Assembly: GCF_014083945.1 (NCBI RefSeq)
Contig: NZ_CP046444.1
Span: 3,720,001-3,784,000 of the forward strand
From: Granulicella sp. 5B5
GTDB lineage: Bacteria > Acidobacteriota > Terriglobia > Terriglobales > Acidobacteriaceae
Direction: 5' to 3'
DNA length: 64,000 nt
Notes under the pieces: generated by a model
Told to the model about the DNA's origin: nothing
The model's input: only the letters and a program-made list of their open reading frames with translations
Database searches by the model: none
Shown here: positions 43,290 to 52,635 of the stretch, in pieces
How the letters are laid out: each line of letters opens with the position of its first letter
Position numbering within the stretch: the first letter of the stretch is position 1
Position numbers and translations under genes: made by a program

Positions 43290-43751
43290 ATGCGACGACC
43301 ACGAGGGACAGGTCGGATATATCGGCAGAAGAACAGCTCGATCTGGTGGATTCAGTATTACCGTGATGGGAAGATGTATCGAGAGTCGGCTCGAACGACT
43401 GACAAGAGAAAAGCTGGAAAATTCTCAATGCCCACATCGCCGGACCACATGCAGAGATCTTTGCGATGTTGGGATGGGAAGACACATCTAGAATTTGCGG
43501 ACGCCTTGAACTGCCTGATCGGAGGCCGGGGAGCTGGCAAGACGACCGCTCTCGAATTTCTTCGTTTCGGCCTTGGACTCATGCGAGATCCAAAGACGAA
43601 TGCGCAGCGGCACCGAGGAATCGACGCTCTGGTGAAAACCATCCCGTTGTGCCCCGAGACAACTTCAAGGAGAAGGTTGTGCTCGCGATTCCGGGTGATC
43701 GATCGAAGCGACGGACCGTCGTTCGGCTCGGTACCCAATCGGTTACGCTGA
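43290..43751 (+). pseudogene. Relic: integrase N-terminus joined in frame to an AAA ATPase fragment
   Basis: Residues 1-43 (RRPRGTGRIYRQKNSSIWW, then IQYYRDGKMYRES) closely match the start of the island integrase (ARPRGTGSLYQRKDSAVWW). From the Met at 43428 the frame switches to an unrelated protein: HLEFADALNCLIGGRGAGKT with Walker A GGRGAGKTT and then ALEFLRFGLGLMRDP, the N-terminus of a RecF/SMC-like ATPase. After about residue 105 the sequence loses family character. No catalytic integrase domain follows. This is debris from at least one earlier element at the same tRNA, fused by deletion. Confidence 0.7.
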
Positions 43752-44062
43752 CTGACAGCTCCCTGCGCGTACTTCTGCATTTGGTCCTCGGCCACCTCAA
43801 AAAGCAACCGGTGCATATGACGGACCTGGGAGCGAACCGTAAGCAAGGTTTTACGGGGATCTCGATCCTGCGCAATGACCTGAAGTCGGCCCTTGGCAGC
43901 GTCGAGATCATCAAAAATGATTACCATGGAAACTATAATTTCGAGCCCACCATCATCATCGGGGAATGCGCTTGCGAGAAATTAGTGGAAATCGGTGACC
44001 GGGCCATCACAGACCTTGCTGCACAGATTCGCACCCCAGTCGTCCCGAAGAAAAAAATCTGA
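43649..44062 (+). CDS. Unknown protein, possibly a fragment of a larger gene
   Basis: About 137 residues if started at the GTG at 43649; the frame is open further upstream but there it overlaps the ATPase relic and loses sense. LTDSSLRVLLHLVLGHLKKQ, then TDLGANRKQGFTGISILR, looks like a winged-helix or transcription-regulator C-terminal type fold. The ending has AITDLAAQIRTPVVPKKK. I do not recognise the family. A shift between this frame and the ATPase relic may join what was once one protein. Confidence 0.45.
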   Translation: MPRDNFKEKVVLAIPGDRSKRRTVVRLGTQSVTLTDSSLRVLLHLVLGHLKKQPVHMTDLGANRKQGFTGISILRNDLKSALGSVEIIKNDYHGNYNFEPTIIIGECACEKLVEIGDRAITDLAAQIRTPVVPKKKI

Positions 44063-44170
44063 AGGAAACTTCGGAAGTTTCCGCCACAACGCCGCCGTCG
44101 TTGAAATCCCGCTCCCCGTCATAGTCAAGCCAGAGCGGAACGGCTCAGAGTCCATGACCAAGGAGCGTGC

Positions 44171-44386
44171 ATGAGCAACCACTGTGAGACAGGATTGGAT
44201 GATCGCTGCCGGGATGCGGACGGCGAGATTCGCAGGAAGCGTGGCGACACCCTTGTTGGCACTCTCCGTGACGAGTACGGGCCGAACTTCGCGCCCGGAG
44301 TCCGTTCGGATATGCACCTGGACACGCTGCTGGACAGGACCGGGGCAGCCTCGCTGAGCGACTTCCTGAGAAACCAGAACAAATAA
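44171..44386 (+). CDS. Small protein of unknown function
   Basis: A 71-residue hydrophilic protein: CRDADGEIRRKRGDTLVGTL, then RDEYGPNFAPGVRSDMHL. The even composition and the ordered motif pattern argue for a real gene, and a DUF3892-like gene follows 35 bp later. GGAGCG precedes the ATG. I recognise no family. It has no membrane segment or signal. Confidence 0.6.
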   Translation: MSNHCETGLDDRCRDADGEIRRKRGDTLVGTLRDEYGPNFAPGVRSDMHLDTLLDRTGAASLSDFLRNQNK

Positions 44387-44421
44387 CCAAACCGTCCACT
44401 GGACCGGGAAGGAGCGCCAGG

Positions 44422-44583
44422 ATGTCAATCCGGATCACCTGCATCAAGAAGTCGAATGGGTACCACGAGGATCGCCACCACGCCATCTCGGAGCTCGGCT
44501 GGACCAACGAACAAACTAACGAGACGGGCCGGTCAACCCGGCTGGAGATGTACGACACTGATGGGGCACCTGCTCACGCTTAA
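44422..44583 (+). CDS. DUF3892-like small protein, C-terminally short
   Basis: A 53-residue frame: MSIRITCIKKSNGYHEDRHH, then AISELGWTNEQTNETGRSTR and LEMYD. This follows the start of DUF3892 proteins closely (Ile-rich first strand, a GxHE turn, AI-x-x-LGW, a TG-x(3)-STR-x-EMYD block). The family normally continues for about 30 more residues, which are missing here, so the gene may have been truncated by a frameshift just after EMYD. The site AAGGAG (44408-44413) is well placed. Confidence 0.65.
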   Translation: MSIRITCIKKSNGYHEDRHHAISELGWTNEQTNETGRSTRLEMYDTDGAPAHA

Positions 44584-44764
44584 GCAGGCACGGGCCCGGA
44601 GTGTGGATTGAAATCAGGTGCTGACCAAGCGACCGGAACAAGAACCAGAACCCGTTCTTTGGGACAAACGCCTGTTACGCTAACTTGGGCACTTTATTGA
44701 ATAGGTGGCACGAAGGCGACTTTCCTTTGTACTTATCCGGATACGTACCCCAAGTCATTCCACA

Positions 44765-46138
44765 TCATGCCCTGTGTTTCCAACGCCATTTCGCCTTGAT
44801 CCATTTCAAGAACCTCGCGAGATGATGGAGGAGACTCCGGATCATCCGAAAGCCTGTGGTCACGATATGACAAAGCACTCGAATACCGCGGCGAGTTTCG
44901 TGGTCTGGGCGCTCGTCCAAAGCCGTGAGCCTGACCGTGGACCCTGCAAGCTTCGCTCCCAGCACGCAAGAAAAAAACAGATAGTACATCCATCTGTAGT
45001 TCTTACTGCGGTGCTCGCTTTCGGAACGATTCGCTAAGGCGGAATCGCGCTGGTGGAGATAGGCCAGAGTCGGGATCATGCACTCAGAGTCGAGGGCGAC
45101 CGCGGATCCACACAAGTCTTTATCCACCTTCCCCTGAAGAGGTTCCGGCCATGCACGGAGAAAGACAGCCGGCGTCATCTCGCAATGACGCGTCGGCAAA
45201 GTCTGCTGCCAATTCGGATTGGTCATCTTAATGACTGGACACATCATCTGGTTATAGGCCGCAAGTTCCTTACGGATGGTCAATATCTGCTGCGGAGTGG
45301 CAGGCCGTCCATACCATCCATAAAGCTGCGCCGAAGACTTCGGTTCTACGGTCCCGAAGAGATTGGCTTCTTCGAAAGAAGCATTGAGCAGGGTTTGATG
45401 GACTCCGGACGTCCAGTAGCAAGAGAGTAGGTCGCTCCGTGAGTTGTTATGGCACCATTGACCATACGCATCGACCTGCTTCAGCAGATATGCGCTTGCT
45501 CTCTGAGTATCGCGCTCCGCTTCGGCATAATCGCGATCATGTTGCGCAACGTTAGCGTCGGAGACAAAAAAAATCACGGTAACAAGACTAAAGACAAGCC
45601 AGAGATGATCGAAGATATCCCAGAAGCGTCGCCGTATGCGAAGACAGTCGACCAGAAGAATGGTGACGCTCCAGCCCGCAACTACTGCCAGTGCAATCAA
45701 AGAAATCGTCCCCGCAACATCCCCAAGGATACCTACTCCGCCAACTTCAAAGGCTGCTGGGGTAGGGGATATGGTCGGCCATAGACCGGCAAGACCGAGC
45801 AAACCAGGCAGCAACAGGATGGTAATGGTGATGACCGCGCCTTTCTTCCTGCCGAGGACATAGCCGGTCAAAACTAAAAAGGGAAAGCTAATAAGAACCA
45901 GAACGAACAGGAGCCCCAACAAAGGCATCAGCGAAGCAGCCGGAGCCCATCCTCCCCCAACAACACCTCCATCAGGAGCGAACTGAAGGAAGCTTGTAGA
46001 CCAATGGCCGGCTCCAACAAGGTTCTGCTGGAGACTCCAGGCTGCACGAATCAAAAACGAAAGATACGATTGAAGAAATTGTTTCAATATAAGGTTCACG
46101 GGTCGAGAGCTTCCCATCCCAATTCCAGATTGCGCCAC
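44765..46138 (-). CDS. Multi-pass membrane protein of unknown function
   Basis: A 457-residue protein. Five or so hydrophobic helices occupy about residues 65-215 (SLMPLLGLLFVLVLISFPFL, VITITILLLPGLLGLAGLW, TISLIALAVVAGWSVTILL, and LWLVFSLVTVIFFV). A soluble region of about 190 residues with five cysteines follows (WCHNNSRSDLLSCYW and others), then one more helix near residue 385 and a basic tail. I recognise no family. The cysteine-bearing part would face outside if the first helices are arranged as usual, so disulfides are plausible. Confidence 0.55.
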   Translation of the reverse strand: MAQSGIGMGSSRPVNLILKQFLQSYLSFLIRAAWSLQQNLVGAGHWSTSFLQFAPDGGVVGGGWAPAASLMPLLGLLFVLVLISFPFLVLTGYVLGRKKGAVITITILLLPGLLGLAGLWPTISPTPAAFEVGGVGILGDVAGTISLIALAVVAGWSVTILLVDCLRIRRRFWDIFDHLWLVFSLVTVIFFVSDANVAQHDRDYAEAERDTQRASAYLLKQVDAYGQWCHNNSRSDLLSCYWTSGVHQTLLNASFEEANLFGTVEPKSSAQLYGWYGRPATPQQILTIRKELAAYNQMMCPVIKMTNPNWQQTLPTRHCEMTPAVFLRAWPEPLQGKVDKDLCGSAVALDSECMIPTLAYLHQRDSALANRSESEHRSKNYRWMYYLFFSCVLGAKLAGSTVRLTALDERPDHETRRGIRVLCHIVTTGFRMIRSLLHHLARFLKWIKAKWRWKHRA

Positions 46139-46232
46139 ACCGCTTAAACATAACGATCAGAGTCGCGATTAATTCGAGCCATTCGGGCAGAAGTGCCTCA
46201 GTTTCAAATAAGTTTTGTGTCCTGTTCTTTCA

Positions 46233-46463
46233 TCAGCTAGCCAGGGCAATCATCTTTGTGAACTCGGTCGCATAGGTTTCTGGAACCGCGATTTCTTTGC
46301 AGAAGCCTCTCGGGTCAATGCAGGAGTTCGCCATGTTCTTGATCATAGCCAAAGAGATAATCTCTAGCATCCCGAGGTAGAAGCCCAATAGCAGAAAGGT
46401 ACTGATCCTGAGTCCGTGGTATTTGCAATAGAGAATCAAGGCCAAGAGCCTTTCCAAGGCCAT
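46233..46463 (-). CDS. Small hydrophobic protein, possibly frameshifted at its start
   Basis: A 76-residue frame: MALERLLALILYCKYHGLRI, then STFLLLGFYLGMLEIISLAM with one long hydrophobic helix, then a loop with two cysteines (CIDPRGFC). There is no good ribosome site before its ATG. A GGAG lies 6 bp before another ATG at 46503 in a different frame (MTAIAHALVTSS), which runs into a stop after 21 codons. A one-base change near 46465 would join the two. Function unknown. Confidence 0.4.
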   Translation of the reverse strand: MALERLLALILYCKYHGLRISTFLLLGFYLGMLEIISLAMIKNMANSCIDPRGFCKEIAVPETYATEFTKMIALAS

Positions 46464-46534
46464 CGTGATGACGTCACCAAAGCATGGGCTATCGCTGTCA
46501 TCGGAGTCTCCTATTAGTTAATTAAAATTGGATG

Positions 46535-49500
46535 TCATATCAGAGACTTTCGCATGGCGGGAACGAGTGTTCCACGCTTCAGCGCCCTTTCCTTCATCAT
46601 TATGAAGAATACCGGTACGAGGATCAGGACGTGAATGGTGGACGTAATCATGCCACCGACGATGGGAGCGGCGATTGGCCTCATCACATCGGAACCAATA
46701 CCTGATTCCCAGAGGATCGGAATAAGGCTGGCAAGAACCGCACATACGGTCATAAGCTTTGGCCGCAGGCGCTGCACGGCGCCTTCAATTGTTGCTGCTT
46801 CTATGTCGGCATTTGTCAGTGGTCTCCCGGATTGAAGCTTATTTTCGAGTGCCTCATGCAAATAAACGACCATGACGACTCCTGTTTCGACGGCGATACC
46901 GAAGAGCGCGATATAGCCAACCGCTACAGCGACGCTGAAGTTGTAGTGGAGAAGCCACTGCAGGAGCAGCCCTCCACTCATCGCATAGATGGTGGGAAAG
47001 ATCAGGACGAGAGCCTCGGCTACCGAATGAAAGATCAGGTAGAGGAGCAGGAAGATCACGAAGAAGACAATCGGCAGAATCAGTTGAAGCCGCTGTTTCG
47101 CACGCTGCTCCAGTTCGTATTCTCCCGACCATTGGAAAGTGTAATTCGCCGGCAACGCGAGTTTGTCGTGAAGGAGCTTATTAGCCTTTGTAACAAAGCC
47201 GCCGTAGTCAGTGCCTTTCAGGTCGATGTAGATGTATCCCGTCAATGAGCCGTCTTCATCTCTGATCATGGCTGGGCCGTGTGTGAAGGAGATTCGCGCT
47301 ACCTGTCCCAACGGAATCTGCGCGCCGGATGGAGTGCCGATCAGCACGCTTCGCATCTGATCAATATTGTCGCGAAAGTCCCGTTGATAACGGACGTTGA
47401 TGGGATAGCGTTCGCGGCCTTCAATATTCGCTGCAATGTTCTGTCCACCGATGCCGGATGCGACTGCAGTTTGCACATCGGCAATCGTGAGGCCGTAGCG
47501 CGCGGCTTCTTCCCGGTTGACATCTACATTGATGTAGAACCCCTGCGCGACCTTTTCGGCGAAGATTGATCGCATCTCCGGCATTCCGGAAAGGACATTC
47601 TGAATCTTTGAAGCGAGCTGCTGGATGCCATCGACGTTTGGTCCCTGTACCTTCATGCCCAAAGGCGTTTTGATGCCGGTGAGTTCCATATCCAGACGGT
47701 TCTCGACTGGCATGGTCCAGGTATTCGAAAGCCCTGGAAACTGGAGCTTGTCGTCCATTTGCTCGATAAGCTTCTCGTAAGTCATCCCGGTAGGCCACTG
47801 TTCACGCGGCTTCAGCATGACCGTCGTGTCGTACATATCGAGAGGTGCGTTGTCAGTCGCGCTGTCGGACCGGCCAACCGTTCCGAAGACGCTGGCCACC
47901 TCGGGAAAGCTGCGAAGGATACGGTCCTGTTTCTGCAGGAGCACCTTGGCCTGTTCGATGGAGATGCCAGGAAGAGCTGTCGGCATATATAAGGTAGAGC
48001 CTTCAAAGAGCGGCGGCATAAATTGGCTTCCCAGGCGGGATGCCAATGGGAATGTCACGGCCAGAAAGATGAGATTGACGGTGATGGTGAGCCAGCGGTG
48101 ACGCAGACAGAATCGCAGGATGGGCAGATAGATCGCCTGTGTGATCCGTGCAATTGGATTCGCACGCTCGGGCCGCAAGCGACCGCGGATGAGAAGAACC
48201 ATCAGGACGGGTACGAGCGTGATGGCGAGGATGGAGGAAGAGCCGACCGCGAGCGTTTTGCTCCATGCAAGCGGACGGAACATGCGTCCTTCCTGTGCTT
48301 CGAGCAGGAAGACCGGCAGGAAGGAGACGACAATGATGAGCAAAGAGAAGAACAAAGCAGGGCCAACTTGTTTGGCTGCATGGATAAGAATCTTCCGTCG
48401 CTCCGGTTCCGATATTGGACTGGCGTCGTTTTCCTGCCGCTCCGACAGGTGTCGGTAGCCGTTTTCCACCATCACAATGGAGGCATCGACGAGCACTCCG
48501 ATCGCCAGCGCAAGACCGCCCAGCGACATGATGTTCGAAGTCACTCCCAGCCAATACATAGGGATGAAGGACACCAACACCGCAATCGGCAAGGCAATGA
48601 TCGCAATCAGTGCGGACCTGAAATGAAACAGAAAGACAAGAATGACGAGGCTGACAATGACAGCTTCCTCAAGCAGATCTCGTTGTAACGTCTTGATCGA
48701 GGCCTCGATGAGGCCGGAGCGGTCGTACCCCGGTAAAATCTCTACGCCTGGCGGCAGTGACGGCGCTATCTCGCGGAGCTTTTGCTTCACACCTTGGATG
48801 ACGTCCAGTGCGTTCATGCCTTGGCGCATGACGATGATTCCGCCGACGGTTTCCCCCTCGCCGTTCCACTCGGCGACCCCTTCGCGGATATCCGGTCCGA
48901 AGCTCACGGTTCCTAAATCACGCAGCAGTACAGGCGTTCCATTCTTACTGCCAACGGAAACGGTTGCGAGATCGTCGAGCGAGCGCAGATAACCGAGACC
49001 GCGGATCATATACTCCGCGCCGCTTAGGTCAAGAACGCGCCCGCCGACTTCATTCGTGCTCATCTTGACTTTGTCGATGACGGTAGAGAGTGGAATACCG
49101 TAGGCAAGCAGTTTGTTGGGATCGAGCTGCACTTGATATTGCTTGACATAGCCGCCGATGCTGGCGACTTCGGCGACGCCTGGGACCGTCTCAAGCGCAT
49201 AGCGCAGATGCCAGTCCTGCAAACTGCGTAGGTCGGCCAGACTATGCTTGCCGCTCTTATCGACGATGGCATACTCATAGACCCAACCCGCACCGGTTGC
49301 ATCGGGACCAATTGAGGGATGTACGTTCTCCGGCAGACGCCCGCTGATCTGTTGCAGGTATTCGATAACACGAGACCGAGCCCAGTAGAGATCGGTGCCA
49401 TCCTGAAAAACTACATAAACATAGGAGTCACCAAACATCGTCTGCGCGCGCACGGCCTTGACGTGCGGCGCGGCCAGCAGGCTGGTGACGATCGGATACG

Positions 49501-49696
49501 TCACCTGATCTTCAATGACATCGGGCGGTTCCCCCGCCCAGCTTGTATGAACGATCACCTGTACGTCGGAGATGTCCGGCAGTGCGTCCAGCGGCACATG
49601 CTGGAGCGACCAGATTCCCGCGAGTGTCAGCAGCAATACAGAAGTGAAGACGAGGAAGCGATTACGCGCGCAGAGTTCGATAATTTTAGCGAGCAT
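46535..49696 (-). CDS. cusA: Heavy-metal efflux RND permease CusA/CzcA-like
   Basis: A 1053-residue inner membrane RND pump. Conserved points include DALPDISDVQVIVHTSWAGE at residues 34-53, the fourth-helix motif GVLVDASIVMVEN and the tenth-helix acidic residue in IALFGIAVETGVVMV. The AIGVLVDA form of the fourth helix is closer to CusA (copper/silver) than to CzcA (DFGIIVDG). The segment STLYMPTALPGISIEQ also follows CusA. It exports metal ions using the proton gradient, with the adaptor and outer membrane genes directly upstream in one operon (stop and start meet at 49696). Confidence 0.92.
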   Translation of the reverse strand: MLAKIIELCARNRFLVFTSVLLLTLAGIWSLQHVPLDALPDISDVQVIVHTSWAGEPPDVIEDQVTYPIVTSLLAAPHVKAVRAQTMFGDSYVYVVFQDGTDLYWARSRVIEYLQQISGRLPENVHPSIGPDATGAGWVYEYAIVDKSGKHSLADLRSLQDWHLRYALETVPGVAEVASIGGYVKQYQVQLDPNKLLAYGIPLSTVIDKVKMSTNEVGGRVLDLSGAEYMIRGLGYLRSLDDLATVSVGSKNGTPVLLRDLGTVSFGPDIREGVAEWNGEGETVGGIIVMRQGMNALDVIQGVKQKLREIAPSLPPGVEILPGYDRSGLIEASIKTLQRDLLEEAVIVSLVILVFLFHFRSALIAIIALPIAVLVSFIPMYWLGVTSNIMSLGGLALAIGVLVDASIVMVENGYRHLSERQENDASPISEPERRKILIHAAKQVGPALFFSLLIIVVSFLPVFLLEAQEGRMFRPLAWSKTLAVGSSSILAITLVPVLMVLLIRGRLRPERANPIARITQAIYLPILRFCLRHRWLTITVNLIFLAVTFPLASRLGSQFMPPLFEGSTLYMPTALPGISIEQAKVLLQKQDRILRSFPEVASVFGTVGRSDSATDNAPLDMYDTTVMLKPREQWPTGMTYEKLIEQMDDKLQFPGLSNTWTMPVENRLDMELTGIKTPLGMKVQGPNVDGIQQLASKIQNVLSGMPEMRSIFAEKVAQGFYINVDVNREEAARYGLTIADVQTAVASGIGGQNIAANIEGRERYPINVRYQRDFRDNIDQMRSVLIGTPSGAQIPLGQVARISFTHGPAMIRDEDGSLTGYIYIDLKGTDYGGFVTKANKLLHDKLALPANYTFQWSGEYELEQRAKQRLQLILPIVFFVIFLLLYLIFHSVAEALVLIFPTIYAMSGGLLLQWLLHYNFSVAVAVGYIALFGIAVETGVVMVVYLHEALENKLQSGRPLTNADIEAATIEGAVQRLRPKLMTVCAVLASLIPILWESGIGSDVMRPIAAPIVGGMITSTIHVLILVPVFFIMMKERALKRGTLVPAMRKSLI

Positions 49697-51279
49697 TACA
49701 TGCCTCCTGTCGCGTTCACACGCAACTGCTTTGTCGCGACGACTTGGCCGTTTTTCTGGACGGAAATGTTGACCTGCCAGGTACCGCCGGAACTGAGCGA
49801 ACCGCTGCCTTCATAAAGGCCATTGCCCTTCTCAGTAAGCGTGGTCGTGGTGTTCAGGGCCGCCATGCCCATCGCCGGCATGGCGGGCATATAAAACGTG
49901 ACCGTGACTTGGGCACCTGTAGTAGGTGTCTCATTTGCCCCTGTGAGTTTCACTCGAAAGATATTGCTGCCTTTTTGCGGTGGGTTCGGTTCTGTGGTGA
50001 AGTCGATATTCTCCTGTGTCGCGGGAGCACTTGCCGAAGGAGCATTGCCGCCGCCCGGCGGAGGAGGCACAAAGGAACCTGCCGCGGCTTGCAACTGGCT
50101 TTCCGAGTCGATGAGGAAATTAGCTGATGTGACAATGGACTGATGAGCTTCCAGCCCCTTGAGAACGATGAAGTCGTCGCCAACTCGGGGGCCGACGGTG
50201 ATCTCCTTCGGCTCCAGACTGCCGTTGCCATGGTTGAGGAACACCAACTGTTGGGTGCCCGATTGGAAGACAGCTGAGGCTGGCACTGTGAGTTGGCGCC
50301 CGAGCCCGGCTTTCACATCGACGTTCACGAACATGCCCGGCTTGAGCTTGAGTTCTGGGTTCGCCATCTCGATACGCACACGAATGGTTCGCGTCGCCAT
50401 ATCCACTTGCGGCAGAATCTCTTCAATGCGCCCATAGAATGTACGGCCCGGATACGAATCGACTGTGATCTGCACTGTATCGCCGGGTCTTACGCGGCCA
50501 ACATCATCCTGAAAGACCTGTGCGTACACCCACACGCGGGAAAGGTCAGCCACCGTGTAGAGGCGAGTCGAAGGTTGGACATACATGTTGGGCAGCGCAT
50601 TATACTCCGTGATGTAACCGGAGACGGGCGAGTTGATAGTGAGATCGGTGATCGGCTTGCCTGTCTCTTTCAGCTTTGCAAGCTCACTTTGCGGTATCTC
50701 CCACTGCTCCAGGCGCTGCTCCGCTGCTGAGGACAGCGACGCTGCACCCGACGCAACTCCGTCCACGGTGCTCGTGCTCATCGCCTTCTGATCCTGCCGC
50801 GCCAACAGATATTCCTGCTGGGTCGCTACCAGATCGGGGCTATACACCGTGAAGAGCGGCTCTCCCTTATGCACGTACTGGTACGTGGCATTCGCAAAGA
50901 CTTTGCGAATGTAACCGGGGAAACGGACCTGCACGTAGGAGAGGAGACGCTCGTTAATGTCCACTGTGCCGGTGGCGCGGATGTCGTCGCTCAGTTGCTT
51001 ATATTCGACCGTGCCGGTCTCGACGCCGATACTCTGCATCCGCTCCGGCGTGAGCTGTACCGGGACGAGGGGGGCTTCCATCTTTTGCTCAGGCATCAAT
51101 GGGGCTGATTCAGCAGCCGTCGGAGAAGGGCCAGCGGCTACAGGCTGCACCTCTCCAGTGATCGGCATGTTCATCGTCATCGGCGTTTGCGCGCGATGGG
51201 AGCGGTAGGTCCATATTCCTGCAATGACTGCCAGGATCACGATCCAGACGAGTGAGGTTCTCAATACATACTTGTTCAT
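49696..51279 (-). CDS. cusB: RND periplasmic adaptor CusB-like with C-terminal YtkA/FixH-like domain
   Basis: A 527-residue membrane-fusion protein. One N-terminal anchor helix (about residues 9-25), a Met/Pro-rich linker, then a barrel-sandwich and alpha-hairpin (FPGYIRKVFANATYQYVHKG and LVATQQEYLLARQDQ) and a beta-barrel (GRTFYGRIEEILPQVDMATR). Residues of about 420-527 form an additional immunoglobulin-like domain of the YtkA/FixH type (FRVKLTGANETPTTGAQVTV, then MPAMPAMGMA with four methionines), which may bind copper. Such a C-terminal extension is not part of E. coli CusB. The stop overlaps the cusA start; the start overlaps the TolC-like stop. Confidence 0.9.
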   Translation of the reverse strand: MNKYVLRTSLVWIVILAVIAGIWTYRSHRAQTPMTMNMPITGEVQPVAAGPSPTAAESAPLMPEQKMEAPLVPVQLTPERMQSIGVETGTVEYKQLSDDIRATGTVDINERLLSYVQVRFPGYIRKVFANATYQYVHKGEPLFTVYSPDLVATQQEYLLARQDQKAMSTSTVDGVASGAASLSSAAEQRLEQWEIPQSELAKLKETGKPITDLTINSPVSGYITEYNALPNMYVQPSTRLYTVADLSRVWVYAQVFQDDVGRVRPGDTVQITVDSYPGRTFYGRIEEILPQVDMATRTIRVRIEMANPELKLKPGMFVNVDVKAGLGRQLTVPASAVFQSGTQQLVFLNHGNGSLEPKEITVGPRVGDDFIVLKGLEAHQSIVTSANFLIDSESQLQAAAGSFVPPPPGGGNAPSASAPATQENIDFTTEPNPPQKGSNIFRVKLTGANETPTTGAQVTVTFYMPAMPAMGMAALNTTTTLTEKGNGLYEGSGSLSSGGTWQVNISVQKNGQVVATKQLRVNATGGM

Positions 51280-52538
51280 CGCAGTGTCGCTCCTGTCAGG
51301 GATTCAAGGTGAGCTAAGGCGGCTTCGTGGTCTTCGAGCGTCTGTGCATATTCGAGCTTCAGATTGAGGATGTCTGTGAAATACAGAAGGACATGAACGA
51401 ACTCTTCACGATTGGAGGCATAGGAGTTCAATGTCGCCCGATATGCCGCGTCGGACTGTGGAATCAGTCCTTCGCGGTACTCCTTCAAGAGCTCTTCATC
51501 GCTCGTCGCTTTGACATACTCTTGCTGAACTTCCGCGAGTTGCTGTTGCAGATGCGCGTCGAGCGTCGCCTGAGATTCCGCTCGCTTCTCCGCAGCTTCT
51601 GAGATCTCCGCATTGACGCGTTTTCTACGAGGAAATCGCACATCGAAGGTGAACATGTAATAGTCCCGATACTTGCGGTCGGTGTTCTGGTACATGTAAC
51701 CGAGATCGAAATCCGGCTTGCCCTCGCGCTTTGCGGAGGCCAATTGCGCCTCCTGTTTCTGAATGGCGCTCGCATCGACCCGGAGCTGAGGATTGTTCTG
51801 CCGTACCGCTGCAAGCAACTCGTCGGAGGTGCGCTGCAGCGGAGTCTCCACAAGATCTTGCGTAACGATGTCCGGCGATCCTTGGGCTCGATTGAGCAGG
51901 CTCTTGAGATGCGCCTGCGCCTGCCCCATCTGCTCATATTGCATTGTGATTTCGCGCACAATCCTGGTCCGGTCTACCTGAGCTTGCAGCACATCCTGTT
52001 GCATCCCTTGCCCGACCTGGTAGTGGATCGTCGCATCGTGAATCAGCTGATCGAGAACGGCTTTGCTCTGTTGCAAGATGCCAAGCGTCTGCTGCAGATA
52101 GGCCAACTGAAGGTAATCGGCTTTGATCGCATCCGCGATACTGGTTTCCGTTACTGTAACTTCGGCCTGTTTCGTGTCCGCATCGCGCTCGGCTACTTCT
52201 CCTCGCAGCCTCAGCTTCCCTGGGTAGGGCAACTCTTGGGATGCCCCAATGCCGACGTAAGCAAAGTCGCTGTTGGTATATCCCGCAAACGGCTTCGGGC
52301 TGCCTACACCGAACTGCTGGTAGGTTAATTTCGGGTCAGGTAAAGTGGTCATCTGCGGTGCCACTTGCCTGGCAGCTCGTACGCCATGATTGGCTGCAGA
52401 GATTTGTGGGTTGTTTGCCTGAGCCTCTGCCAAAAGCGCGGATAGGGGAATGGGTGGACTCGTTACCGGAGCCTGCCCGAAGGCAGACACTGCAGCGGCC
52501 AACAGAAGAGCAGCGGTCAACGAAGAGACCACGTTCAT
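51276..52538 (-). CDS. cusC: TolC-family outer membrane factor CusC/CzcC-like
   Basis: A 420-residue outer membrane efflux protein. The signal peptide ends near VSAFGQAPVTS. The two tandem TolC/OEP repeats are rich in helix-forming heptads (EAQANNPQISAANHGVRAAR and QLASAKREGKPDFDLGYMYQ). It would form the outer membrane tunnel for the pump encoded downstream. Its stop codon overlaps the adaptor start by 4 bp. It is the first of the three pump genes and lies 98 bp from the cysteine-rich protein gene. Confidence 0.88.
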   Translation of the reverse strand: MNVVSSLTAALLLAAAVSAFGQAPVTSPPIPLSALLAEAQANNPQISAANHGVRAARQVAPQMTTLPDPKLTYQQFGVGSPKPFAGYTNSDFAYVGIGASQELPYPGKLRLRGEVAERDADTKQAEVTVTETSIADAIKADYLQLAYLQQTLGILQQSKAVLDQLIHDATIHYQVGQGMQQDVLQAQVDRTRIVREITMQYEQMGQAQAHLKSLLNRAQGSPDIVTQDLVETPLQRTSDELLAAVRQNNPQLRVDASAIQKQEAQLASAKREGKPDFDLGYMYQNTDRKYRDYYMFTFDVRFPRRKRVNAEISEAAEKRAESQATLDAHLQQQLAEVQQEYVKATSDEELLKEYREGLIPQSDAAYRATLNSYASNREEFVHVLLYFTDILNLKLEYAQTLEDHEAALAHLESLTGATLR

Positions 52539-52635
52539 ACGGAAGCTCCAATCTCAAATGCAGTTCAAAGCATTTACCGGAGCACGCAGATATGCCTGCG
52601 CGCTCGGCAAAAGTAGAGTGCGAGAGAGGAGCTGA

